Below are positions 6,953 through 12,716 of a DNA stretch of 12,716 nt, one piece after another. Within the stretch, counting starts at the first letter, position 1. Each line of letters begins with the position of its first letter. This DNA comes from SIG673 sp964520875 (GTDB lineage Bacteria; Bacillota; Clostridia; Oscillospirales; CAG-272). The DNA lies in assembly GCA_964520875.1 (NCBI GenBank), contig CAZFQJ010000035.1:1-12716 (forward strand), given 5' to 3'. A model generated the notes under the pieces. The model worked only from the letters and a program-made list of their open reading frames with translations, searched no databases and had not been told where the DNA came from. The position numbers and the translations under genes are program-made.

Positions 6953-7787
6953 TCCTCTTGCAAACAACAAGAACGGAAAAGAAAACGCAATGACTCTTCC
7001 GAATTCCGGCAACGCTTCGGAATACACGTTTATCGACTTTACCGAGACCGCCGATATTCCCGGTTTCTTTGCTTCGCTCTCTCCGGAAGACAGCGTTATA
7101 GTATGCGGCGGAGACGGAACGCTCAACCGTTTTGCAAACGCTCTCGGAGATCTCGTGCCGCAAAACGACATATATCATTATCCCGCAGGCTCTGGAAATG
7201 ATTTCATGAACGACGTTGCGGCGGGAAAAAAGAACGACATAATAAAGATAAACGAATATCTTAAAGACCTGCCGATAGTGACCGTAAAGGGTAAGGATTA
7301 TAAATTTCTTAATGGCATAGGCTTCGGAATAGACGGTTACTGCTGCGAAATATCCGACATATTTCAAGCAAAATCGAAAAAGAAGGTAAATTATACCGCG
7401 ATAGCCATAAAGGGCATAGCCTATGATTACAAGCCGACGGACGCTAAGGTAACGGTTGACGGAGTTACGCGCGAATACAAACGCGTATGGCTCGCGCCTG
7501 CCATGAACGGAAGATTCTTCGGCGGCGGAATGATGATAACCCCGAATCAAGACAGACTTAATCCGGAGCGAACGGTCACCTCGCTTGTAATGTCGGGATA
7601 CAGTCGTTTAAGGACTTTGCTCGTATTTCCGAAGATATTTTCCGGTACTCACGTAGGACTTCCGAACGTAGATATACGCACGGGAAGCGAGGTAACGGTC
7701 GAATTTTCCGAGCCCCGCGCGCTCCAGATAGACGGAGAGACGTTCTTGGACGTTACTTCGTATACGGTAAAAAGCGCGAAAAGATGA
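6933..7787 (+). CDS. diacylglycerol/sphingosine kinase-family lipid kinase (DagK/YegS-like)
   Basis: This 284-residue soluble lipid kinase has the diagnostic nucleotide-binding GGDGT at 59-63, followed by the phosphate-loop-like PAGSGNDF (84-91), the GIGFGIDG stretch (128-135) and a C-terminal ALQIDGE (263-269). The family phosphorylates diacylglycerol or related lipids to give phosphatidic acid. This complements the upstream acyltransferase, which also makes phosphatidic acid, so the pair looks like a phospholipid synthesis or recycling module (inference). The ATG overlaps the upstream gene by 20 nt and has AAGGAGA at about 6919-6925. The exact lipid substrate cannot be deduced. A terminator follows the stop. 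Confidence 0.9.
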   Translation: MKYVMYNPLANNKNGKENAMTLPNSGNASEYTFIDFTETADIPGFFASLSPEDSVIVCGGDGTLNRFANALGDLVPQNDIYHYPAGSGNDFMNDVAAGKKNDIIKINEYLKDLPIVTVKGKDYKFLNGIGFGIDGYCCEISDIFQAKSKKKVNYTAIAIKGIAYDYKPTDAKVTVDGVTREYKRVWLAPAMNGRFFGGGMMITPNQDRLNPERTVTSLVMSGYSRLRTLLVFPKIFSGTHVGLPNVDIRTGSEVTVEFSEPRALQIDGETFLDVTSYTVKSAKR

Positions 7788-7794
7788 ATAAGTA

Positions 7795-7845
7795 AAAAGC
7801 GAGAGCTTGCCGAAAAATCGCAAGCCCTCGCTTTTATTTTCTTTT
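7795..7845 (+). terminator. intrinsic terminator after the lipid kinase
   Basis: Arms 7795-7810 and 7820-7835 pair over 16 positions with a single A:C mismatch (AAAAGCGAG then GCTTGC on the left), closing a 9-nt loop. The hairpin ends in a T-rich tail (7832-7845). It ends the acyltransferase-kinase transcript. Confidence 0.88.
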
Positions 7846-7890
7846 CAATAAGATCGCGCTACGCACGGTAACGCGTTTTAAAATATGTAC

Positions 7891-7920
7891 GAATAACTTT
7901 CCGTTGATCTACCGATACTA
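7891..7920 (+). promoter_or_regulatory. possible forespore-type (SigG-like) promoter of rubrerythrin
   Basis: No TTGACA/TATAAT pair is visible before rubrerythrin. The best alternative is GAATA (7891-7895, fitting GHATR) and GATACTA (7914-7920) with 18 bases between, which resembles a SigG promoter except that the conserved first C of the -10 is G. A second possibility is the TAAAAT at 7879-7884 without a recognisable -35. Both are tentative. Confidence 0.25.
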
Positions 7921-7956
7921 TGTAAGACCAAATACGGAAAGGAATGGTACAAAATC

Positions 7957-8547
7957 ATGGATCTTGCACATAGCGAAACAAAGATAAACCTCATGCGCGC
8001 GTTCGCGGGAGAAAGCATGGCTCGTAACCGCTATACCTTCGCAGCTTCTGTAGCGCGGGAACAGAAGCTCCGTGTTCTTGAAGATGCGTTCACCTACACC
8101 GCAAATCAGGAAAAGGAACACGCGGAAGTGTTTTACGGATTTTTAAAAGAGTTCAACGATGAAAGCAACAGCTTCGATGGCGGATTTCCCGTAAACACGG
8201 GCACGGATATGCTCTATCTGCTCCGAGCCGCCGAGCATAACGAATTCGAAGAATACGACGACGTATACAAAGAATTCGCTCAGGTAGCAAAGGAAGAGGG
8301 CTTTTCGTCGATCTCGGCGACATTCGACCTTATAGCAAAGGTAGAAAAATTTCATAGCGAGCGCTTTAAAAATTTCGCCGATCTTCTCGAAAGCGGAAAG
8401 CTCTTTGCCTCCGATAACGAATGTGAATGGATATGTCTGAACTGCGGTCATATCCATTCCGGAAAAAGCGCTCCGCAGTTATGTCCCGTATGTCAGCACG
8501 AAAAGGGATCATTCATACGCGTAGAGGCTTCGCCCTTCGCCGTATAA
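7957..8547 (+). CDS. rbr: rubrerythrin
   Basis: This cytoplasmic peroxide-reducing protein of anaerobes has 196 residues. The N-terminal ferritin-like four-helix domain supplies the di-iron ligands E19, E52/H55, E93, E96 and E130/H133, with spacing like the Desulfovibrio protein. The C-terminal rubredoxin-like domain carries CLNCG (160-164) and CPVC (176-179) to bind a single iron. It normally accepts electrons from NAD(P)H via a rubredoxin reductase and reduces H2O2 to water. The ribosome binding site GGAAAGGAA (7936-7944) is 12 nt from the ATG. It is alone on its strand, converging on tyrA with only 2 nt between the stops. All ligands are intact. Its position near iron uptake genes may be coincidental. 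Confidence 0.95.
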   Translation: MDLAHSETKINLMRAFAGESMARNRYTFAASVAREQKLRVLEDAFTYTANQEKEHAEVFYGFLKEFNDESNSFDGGFPVNTGTDMLYLLRAAEHNEFEEYDDVYKEFAQVAKEEGFSSISATFDLIAKVEKFHSERFKNFADLLESGKLFASDNECEWICLNCGHIHSGKSAPQLCPVCQHEKGSFIRVEASPFAV

Positions 8548-8549
8548 GA

Positions 8550-9398
8550 TCAGACGGAGCTTTTTCCGTCTATCATCTCTTTGGCTATCTTACCGTCGTA
8601 AAGCAGCTTTTTGAGCGTATCTGCGTCTTCGTTCTTGATCGCGTCGCTATACTCCTTAAGATGATCTATTATACAATCTATCTCGGTTACGAGCGCTTCT
8701 TTATTGCAGAGGAAAAGCTCCGTCCACATCGTTTCGTTAAGATATGCCACTCGCGTCAGATCCTTATAAGAGCCCGCGGAAAAGCCCTTGTGCACTTTTG
8801 CCGTAGGGCTTTTTACATATGCGTTGGAGACCACGTGAGCGAGCTGCGAGGTAAAGGCTATTATCTCGTCATGCCTTTTTGCCGTAGTAACGGATATGTT
8901 ACCGAAATTAAGCGGCTCAAGAAGCTTTGTCACCTTTGCTACCGTCGCGCCGTCGTTTTCGTCCTCCGGAACTATGACCATGCTCGCGTCCTTAAACAAA
9001 GCGGAATCCGAATAATAGAACCCCGAAACGTGCTTTCCCGCCATGGGATGTCCGCCGACGTACAAAAAACCATATTCATGAGATAATTTAAAAAGCCTAT
9101 CACATAGATACCCCTTTACTCCGCAAAGGTCTATGACAGTATTATTTTTTCCGAGCATAGGCGCTATATCCGCTATATATTCATATGTTGCCACGGGATA
9201 GAGCGCCACCAATATGACATCGCACGACGCGATGTTTTCTTTTGTCAGCACTCCGTCAAGCGCTCCTATGTTTATCGCGGCGGAAAGCGTCTTTTCGTCG
9301 CGGTCGTAGCCGTATACGACAACGTTTCCGCTTTCCTTGTAAGCCTTTGCGGCAGAGCCGCCTATAAGTCCCAAACCCGTTATTCCGACTGTCAACAT
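8550..9398 (-). CDS. tyrA: prephenate dehydrogenase, monofunctional
   Basis: This 282-residue enzyme of tyrosine synthesis oxidatively decarboxylates prephenate to 4-hydroxyphenylpyruvate. The N-terminal Rossmann fold shows GLGLIGG (8-14), with an aspartate (D32, in YGYDRD) at the end of the second strand, predicting NAD+ rather than NADP+. The helical dimerisation domain has GGHPMAG (115-121), SQLAH with H188, and HKGFSAGSYKDLTRVA (203-217), all typical of TyrA. There is no chorismate mutase or ACT domain, so feedback control by a fused domain is absent. GGAGAAA lies 6 nt before the ATG. It is isolated from other aromatic amino-acid genes here, sitting divergently from dpaA. Confidence 0.93.
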   Translation of the reverse strand: MLTVGITGLGLIGGSAAKAYKESGNVVVYGYDRDEKTLSAAINIGALDGVLTKENIASCDVILVALYPVATYEYIADIAPMLGKNNTVIDLCGVKGYLCDRLFKLSHEYGFLYVGGHPMAGKHVSGFYYSDSALFKDASMVIVPEDENDGATVAKVTKLLEPLNFGNISVTTAKRHDEIIAFTSQLAHVVSNAYVKSPTAKVHKGFSAGSYKDLTRVAYLNETMWTELFLCNKEALVTEIDCIIDHLKEYSDAIKNEDADTLKKLLYDGKIAKEMIDGKSSV

Positions 9399-9415
9399 TT
9401 AAATTTCTCCGTTCT

Positions 9416-9429
9416 GCCGCTTTTGCGGC
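9416..9429 (-). other. small hairpin just upstream of the tyrA ribosome binding site
   Basis: GCCGC (9416-9420) and GCGGC (9425-9429) pair around a 4-nt loop. In the minus-strand tyrA leader this stem lies 4 nt before the GGAGAAA ribosome binding site and could influence translation. A weak TTGTGA-N18-CATAAT promoter candidate lies upstream (9480-9451). Confidence 0.35.
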
Positions 9430-9476
9430 GATATAGCAATTTACATTTGTATTATGTTTTGATACGCGTGTCTCTC

Positions 9477-9503
9477 ACAACATATAAGATCACGCATATA
9501 ATA
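9477..9503 (+). promoter_or_regulatory. candidate SigK promoter of dpaAB
   Basis: CATATAATA (9495-9503) fits the SigK -10 pattern CATANNNTA exactly, and an AC dinucleotide at 9477-9478 stands 16 bases upstream, as in the SigK -35 region. dpaAB is known to be expressed late in the mother cell under SigK in spore formers, so position and sequence agree. It implies a leader of about 100 nt. Confidence 0.55.
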
Positions 9504-9542
9504 GGAGCGAGACGGATATTTTCAGTACCGTTTCATTCTCCG

Positions 9543-9568
9543 CGCGTGCCGCCCTCGGCGGAAACGCG
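9543..9568 (+). other. GC-rich hairpin in the dpaA leader
   Basis: CGCGT (9543-9547) pairs with ACGCG (9564-9568) and CCGCC (9549-9553) with GGCGG (9557-9561), leaving a small internal loop (G opposite AA) and a 3-nt apical loop. The T/A-rich TTTATAATATTT follows directly. It could attenuate or time dpaA expression, but the tail is not a clean T-run. Confidence 0.45.
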
Positions 9569-9613
9569 TTTATAATATTTACGTCGATCTACCGAAAGGA
9601 GCAAAGCTCTTTT

Positions 9614-10453
9614 ATGAAAAGCTCATTTGCCGTTATCGGCGGAGACGAACGCCAATCTTATCTTACCGAAATGCTCATAGACAAAGGACATTCCGTACAT
9701 TCCTTCGGAAATCCTTTTTTAAAATGCACCCCAACTCTCGATACGGCTCTTGAAAGCTCCGATATACTTCTGCTTCCGTTTCCCGTATCTCCCGACGGAG
9801 TATATCTTAATTCACCCGAAAACTGCGAGATACCGCTTACCGAGCTATTCAAAAAAGCAAAAAAGCATGGAATAACGCGCGTCTTCGGAGGCGCGATCAA
9901 GCCCGCAGTAAGCGAAATAGCCGAAAAGCTCGGATTAAATATAATCGATTACGGCAAAAACGAATCCCTATTGCTCGGCAACGCGCTCTGCACAGCCGAG
10001 GGAGCTTTAGAGATAGCCATGCGGGAAATGCCGATCACCTTACACGGAGCGAAAATAACGATAATCGGGTACGGCAGGATAGGAAAAATGCTCGCCTCTA
10101 TGACCAAGGCTCTCGGCGCACGGGTATGCGCCGTCGCAAGAAGACCGTCGGACAGAACTCTTATGGAATGTAACGGTATAACGCCGTTTTCGTTCGATCT
10201 GATAGAAGACGCGGTAAAAAACGCGGACATAATATACAATACCGTTCCAACGACCGTCGTAGACGGAAACGTCCTGCGGCACGCGGACAAAAGCGCTCTT
10301 ATAATAGACCTTGCGTCATCTCCGGGCGGAGTTGACGGAAAAGCCGCAAAAGAAGCCGGTATTCGCGTGATATGGGCGCTCTCTCTTCCCGGAAAGACCT
10401 GTCCGAAAAGCGCCGCAAGGATAATAATGCAAGCCGTCACATCCGAGCTTTAG
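9614..10453 (+). CDS. dpaA: dipicolinate synthase subunit A
   Basis: This 279-residue protein (SpoVFA family; Bacillus homologues are about 300) makes dipicolinic acid from the lysine precursor dihydrodipicolinate together with DpaB, in the mother cell. The N-terminal domain (about 1-120) starts with FAVIGGDERQSYLTEML, as in other DpaA proteins. The second domain is a dinucleotide-binding Rossmann fold with GYGRIG (152-157). Near the C-terminus ALSLPGKTCPKSAARI is the conserved SpoVFA ending. AAAGGAG lies 12 nt or so before the ATG. A 12-bp perfect hairpin overlaps the stop. dpaB follows 47 nt later. The presence of this gene is the strongest evidence that the organism makes endospores. Confidence 0.95.
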   Translation: MKSSFAVIGGDERQSYLTEMLIDKGHSVHSFGNPFLKCTPTLDTALESSDILLLPFPVSPDGVYLNSPENCEIPLTELFKKAKKHGITRVFGGAIKPAVSEIAEKLGLNIIDYGKNESLLLGNALCTAEGALEIAMREMPITLHGAKITIIGYGRIGKMLASMTKALGARVCAVARRPSDRTLMECNGITPFSFDLIEDAVKNADIIYNTVPTTVVDGNVLRHADKSALIIDLASSPGGVDGKAAKEAGIRVIWALSLPGKTCPKSAARIIMQAVTSEL

Positions 10454-10468
10454 TTATAAAGCTCGGAT
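10441..10468 (+). other. perfect 12-bp intercistronic hairpin between dpaA and dpaB
   Basis: The arms 10441-10452 (ATCCGAGCTTTA) and 10457-10468 (TAAAGCTCGGAT) are exact reverse complements around a 4-nt loop. The left arm includes the final dpaA codons and the first two bases of its TAG stop. No T-run follows, so it is not a classical terminator. It may set the ratio of A to B subunits through mRNA stability, processing or partial termination. Confidence 0.7.
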
Positions 10469-10500
10469 AACAGATCCGAAAAGAAAGGAGTGAATAAACA

Positions 10501-11061
10501 ATGAAACTCGGTTACGCTCTCACCGGCTCGTTCTGTACCGTCCGAAGATCTCTCGAAGCTTTGGCGGTATTATCCGAAAAACACGAGACGATCCCGATAA
10601 TGAGTCCCTCGGTCTTCGGAACGGATACAAGATTTGCCCGAGCCGAGGACACGGTGCGTACCGTCACGGAAATGTGCAAACGAAAACCTATCACAAAGCT
10701 AACGGAAGCCGAACCTCTCGGTCCGTCCGAACCGCTCGACGCACTTATAATCTCACCATGCACGGGAAACACTCTTGCAAAGCTCGCATGCGGAATAACG
10801 GACACTGCCGTTACAATGGCGGCAAAAGCACATCTCAGAAACGATCGTCCGCTCGTCATAGCTCTCGCGACGAACGACGCCCTCTCTCAAAACCTAAAAA
10901 ACATTTCCGTTCTTCTTTCAAGAAAGAGCGTATACTTCGTACCGTTCGGTCAGGACAGTCCTCTGTCAAAGCCTCATTCGCTCGTGTGCGACTTTTCCCT
11001 TATCGAAAAGACTCTCGAAGAAGCTATTAACGGAAAGCAGCTCCAACCGATCATTTTATGA
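10501..11061 (+). CDS. dpaB: dipicolinate synthase subunit B
   Basis: This 186-residue flavoprotein-like subunit (SpoVFB) has the N-terminal GYALTGSFCT (4-13), the central SPCTGNTLAKLACGITDTAV, followed by RPLVIALATNDAL, and the C-terminal PFGQDSPLSKPHSLVCDF, all conserved in the family. It works with DpaA to oxidise dihydrodipicolinate to dipicolinate, which is later loaded with calcium into the forespore. The ribosome binding site AAAGGAGTG lies about 10 nt before the ATG. The lysine-pathway genes asd, dapG and dapA, which follow spoVFAB in Bacillus subtilis, are absent here; a terminator comes directly after. Confidence 0.95.
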   Translation: MKLGYALTGSFCTVRRSLEALAVLSEKHETIPIMSPSVFGTDTRFARAEDTVRTVTEMCKRKPITKLTEAEPLGPSEPLDALIISPCTGNTLAKLACGITDTAVTMAAKAHLRNDRPLVIALATNDALSQNLKNISVLLSRKSVYFVPFGQDSPLSKPHSLVCDFSLIEKTLEEAINGKQLQPIIL

Positions 11062-11070
11062 CCGAAATAC

Positions 11071-11109
11071 GCGGGAGAACGCTCCGTTTTCGCTCTCCCG
11101 CTCTTTTTT
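11071..11109 (+). terminator. intrinsic terminator after dpaB
   Basis: GCGGGAGA (11071-11078) pairs with TCTCCCGC (11094-11101), and a further CG pair may form inside across an A:C mismatch. A T-run (11104-11109) follows directly. It ends the dpaAB transcript right beside the stop of the convergent esterase. Confidence 0.88.
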
Positions 11110-11909
11110 CAGTTAAAAAGCGACTTCAAAAAGACGACGGAATCGTCCACCCACCTTGCAAACTGCTTGTTTTCCATATTCGGATCGCCGTTTGAGGTTA
11201 TCTCGTTTGCAAGCGCAAGACCGTGAGGTCCGTGCGGATAAATGTGAAGCTCGAACCTTACACCGTATTTTGCGTAAGCCTCCGCCACGTAGAGCGAATT
11301 TTCGACCGGTACCAGCTGATCGTCGGCGGTATGCATTATAAACGCCGGGCAGCTCTTTTCGTCGACGCATTTCTCGACTGAATAATAATCAAGCTGCTCT
11401 TCCGTCGGCTCGGTCGATCCTATTATGTTGTAAAAAGATCCCTTGTGTGCTTTATCTCCGCCGGTTATGACGGGATAACCGAGCACCACGGCTTCGGGAC
11501 GATTGCTTCCGTATTCTATGCACGCCTGCTCCGTGATCTCTTTTCTGTGCCACATCGTAGCAAGGGAAGCCGCAAGATGTCCGCCTGCGGAAAATCCGAC
11601 GGCAAAGACTCTGTTTGCGTCTATACCGTATTCTTTTGCGTTTTTCCTTATGTACGCCATGGCTGCCGACGCCTCGACGAGCGGTCTGTGTCCCTTTGCC
11701 TCCGCGCCTACCGAATAATGCAAAACAAACGTCGCAAATCCGTGCGCGAGATACGCAAGCGCTATCGGCTCGCCTTCTCTGTCAGAGCATACCGTGGAAT
11801 ATCCGCCGCCGGGAATAACGAGCATACCGTATGCGTTTACGGCGTTATCGGGAATATACGCCTCTATATAAGCTTTTCCTATCGAAAGATCGGTTCTTTC
11901 ATATCTCAT
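11109..11909 (-). CDS. alpha/beta-hydrolase fold esterase
   Basis: This predicted cytoplasmic carboxylesterase of the BD-FAE/acetyl-xylan-esterase-like group has 266 residues. The oxyanion-hole motif is VIPGGGYS (31-38), the nucleophile elbow GFSAGG places S108, the acid is probably D197 in HTADDQLVP, and the histidine is H229 in GPHGLAL. No signal peptide is visible. The open frame extends upstream to an ATG at 12005, but a strong ribosome binding site GGAGG (11922-11918) sits 8 nt before the ATG at 11909 and the likely promoter is at 11942-11970, inside the longer frame. I therefore start at 11909. The natural substrate is unknown; acetylated sugars or polysaccharide fragments are plausible. 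Confidence 0.88.
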   Translation of the reverse strand: MRYERTDLSIGKAYIEAYIPDNAVNAYGMLVIPGGGYSTVCSDREGEPIALAYLAHGFATFVLHYSVGAEAKGHRPLVEASAAMAYIRKNAKEYGIDANRVFAVGFSAGGHLAASLATMWHRKEITEQACIEYGSNRPEAVVLGYPVITGGDKAHKGSFYNIIGSTEPTEEQLDYYSVEKCVDEKSCPAFIMHTADDQLVPVENSLYVAEAYAKYGVRFELHIYPHGPHGLALANEITSNGDPNMENKQFARWVDDSVVFLKSLFN

Positions 11910-11941
11910 TTTACTGTCCTCCGTCATATCCTTTTTCTTTG

Positions 11942-11970
11942 ATTGTAGCACAAAAACGTTATTTTTACAA
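11942..11970 (-). promoter_or_regulatory. SigA-type promoter of the esterase gene
   Basis: On the minus strand TTGTAA (11970-11965) and TACAAT (11947-11942) are separated by 17 bases. The predicted start near 11935 excludes translation from the far-upstream ATG at 12005 and supports the start at 11909. Confidence 0.7.
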
Positions 11971-12041
11971 TAGGGATAAATAAATTTCCGAGCACATTTT
12001 TTCAAAATATCGACTTTTTACACTTATCCTTACAAAAGGTA

Positions 12042-12069
12042 TTGACAAACACTTTTTTTATTGTATAAT
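12042..12069 (+). promoter_or_regulatory. SigA-type promoter of the MATE transporter gene
   Basis: A perfect TTGACA (12042-12047) and a perfect TATAAT (12064-12069) are 16 bases apart. Transcription would begin near 12076, giving a leader of almost 80 nt that contains repeats and a palindrome. Confidence 0.85.
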
Positions 12070-12076
12070 GTTATAT

Positions 12077-12135
12077 ACCGAGTGTTTGACGTAACAATAC
12101 CGAGTCCGGTTTGATCGTTCGATCAAGCACCGAGT
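12077..12135 (+). repeat. three ACCGAGT repeats and a palindrome in the MATE leader
   Basis: ACCGAGT occurs at 12077-12083, 12099-12105 and 12129-12135. Between the last two copies lies TTGATCGTTCGATCAA (12111-12126), a palindrome with 7-bp arms, extendable by CGGT/ACCG pairing with a small bulge. This may be an operator for a drug- or stress-sensing repressor acting just after the promoter, or an RNA hairpin before the ribosome binding site. Confidence 0.55.
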
Positions 12136-12153
12136 ACGAAAGGATAGCGTATA

Positions 12154-12716
12154 ATGCAAAAGACAAAGACTCAGGCTCAGTTTACGGAAGGTCCTATATT
12201 TTCAAGGATATTTCTCTTCGCCGTCCCGATAATGCTCACGGGTCTGCTTCAACAGCTTTACAATCTTGCCGATAGCGTAGTTGTCGGAAGGTTCTCGGGA
12301 GACCCGAACGCCCTCGCCGCCGTCGGCTCTACGAGCTCGTTCTACAATCTTACGATAAATCTCGTCATAGGCGTATCCACCGGCTGCGGAGTGCTCGCCG
12401 CGCAGTTCTACGGAGCAAAGCGCATAAAGGAGCTTTCGCGCACGGTACATACCGGTCTTTCGGCGGCATTGCTTCTCGGAATACTTTTCGGTACGATAGG
12501 TCTGATAATCGCAAGACCGGTGCTTGAGATCATGGGAACAAAGTCCGAGATCATAGAGCAGTCGACTCTTTACATAAGCATAGTCTTTTACGGAGTTCCC
12601 GCAACTATCGTATATAACTTCGGAGCATCTATCCTACGAGCGATAGGAGACTCGAAAACGCCGCTGATAATCCTATCCTGCAGCGGAATAGTGAATGTCC
12701 TTCTCAATCTTTATTT
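12154..12716 (+). CDS. MATE family efflux transporter, N-terminal part
   Basis: The gene runs off the window; 187 codons plus two bases are present, about 40% of a typical 450-residue MATE protein. The N-terminus reads FTEGPIFSRIFLFAVPIMLT, then GLLQQLYNLADSVVVGRFSG, the characteristic first-helix region of clostridial MATE exporters. Further hydrophobic segments follow (about 63-85, 100-120, 136-156 and 165 on). These carriers exchange Na+ or H+ for cationic drugs or metabolites across the cytoplasmic membrane; the substrate cannot be predicted. The ATG at 12154 is preceded by GAAAGGA 9 nt upstream. The gene has its own promoter and a complex leader, and it is divergent from the esterase gene. 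Confidence 0.92.
   Translation, partial: MQKTKTQAQFTEGPIFSRIFLFAVPIMLTGLLQQLYNLADSVVVGRFSGDPNALAAVGSTSSFYNLTINLVIGVSTGCGVLAAQFYGAKRIKELSRTVHTGLSAALLLGILFGTIGLIIARPVLEIMGTKSEIIEQSTLYISIVFYGVPATIVYNFGASILRAIGDSKTPLIILSCSGIVNVLLNLY

Noticed and set aside
6801..7550. 249-codon minus-strand frame across the acyltransferase-kinase junction
   Set aside because: Both underlying genes have diagnostic motifs on the plus strand. This frame has none and lacks a plausible start signal.
8552..8571. 7-bp inverted repeat (AGACGGA/TCCGTCT) at the rubrerythrin-tyrA convergence as a terminator
   Set aside because: It has a 6-nt loop and no T-run on either side, and it lies within the last codons of tyrA. It may contribute to transcript ends but is too weak to call.
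11910..12005. N-terminal extension of the esterase up to the ATG at 12005
   Set aside because: The extension spans the predicted promoter (11942-11970), has no conserved character and lacks a ribosome binding site, while the ATG at 11909 has a good one.

Overview
The window reads as chromosomal DNA from an anaerobic, endospore-forming member of the Bacillota, most likely class Clostridia (inference). Three things point there. It carries both subunits of dipicolinate synthase (dpaA, dpaB), a spore-specific enzyme. It has rubrerythrin and a two-FeoA/FeoB ferrous-iron operon with a FeoB-associated Cys-rich peptide. It also has strong Gram-positive-type promoters (TTGAC-N16/17-TATAAT) and purine-rich ribosome binding sites. 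Codon use is homogeneous throughout, with abundant ATA (Ile), and there are no insertion sequences, tRNAs, rRNAs or CRISPR arrays. I see no sign of recent transfer.

Layout. 1-2750: a strong promoter drives an aconitase-superfamily hydratase followed by a small cupin, and a perfect 19-bp terminator hairpin closes the unit. 2751-5939 (minus strand): an iron-uptake operon in the order feoA-type, feoA-type, feoB, Cys-rich peptide. Its consensus promoter is followed by three evenly spaced GTTAG-N6-CTAAC palindromes in the leader. 6043-7845 (plus): a divergent promoter serves a PlsC-type acyltransferase that overlaps a diacylglycerol-kinase-family lipid kinase, followed by a terminator; both enzymes are expected to feed phosphatidic acid synthesis. 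7957-8547 (plus): rubrerythrin, convergent with tyrA (8550-9398, minus). 9399-11109 (plus): a sporulation locus with a candidate sigma-K promoter, dpaA, a 12-bp intercistronic hairpin, dpaB and a terminator. 11109-11970 (minus): an alpha/beta-hydrolase esterase with its own promoter. 12042-end (plus): promoter, repeat-containing leader and the first 187 codons of a MATE-family transporter cut by the window edge.

Most of the content is recognisable housekeeping, iron, stress and sporulation genes. I do not see a wholly new multi-gene system. The most distinctive signals lie between genes: the triple palindrome array in the feo leader, the hairpin between dpaA and dpaB, a sequence block shared by the rubrerythrin and dpaA leaders, and repeats in the MATE leader. 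Several starts are better placed than the longest open frame suggests (plsC at a TTG, the distal feoA at an ATG, the esterase 32 codons downstream). A 57-codon gene after feoB is easily missed.
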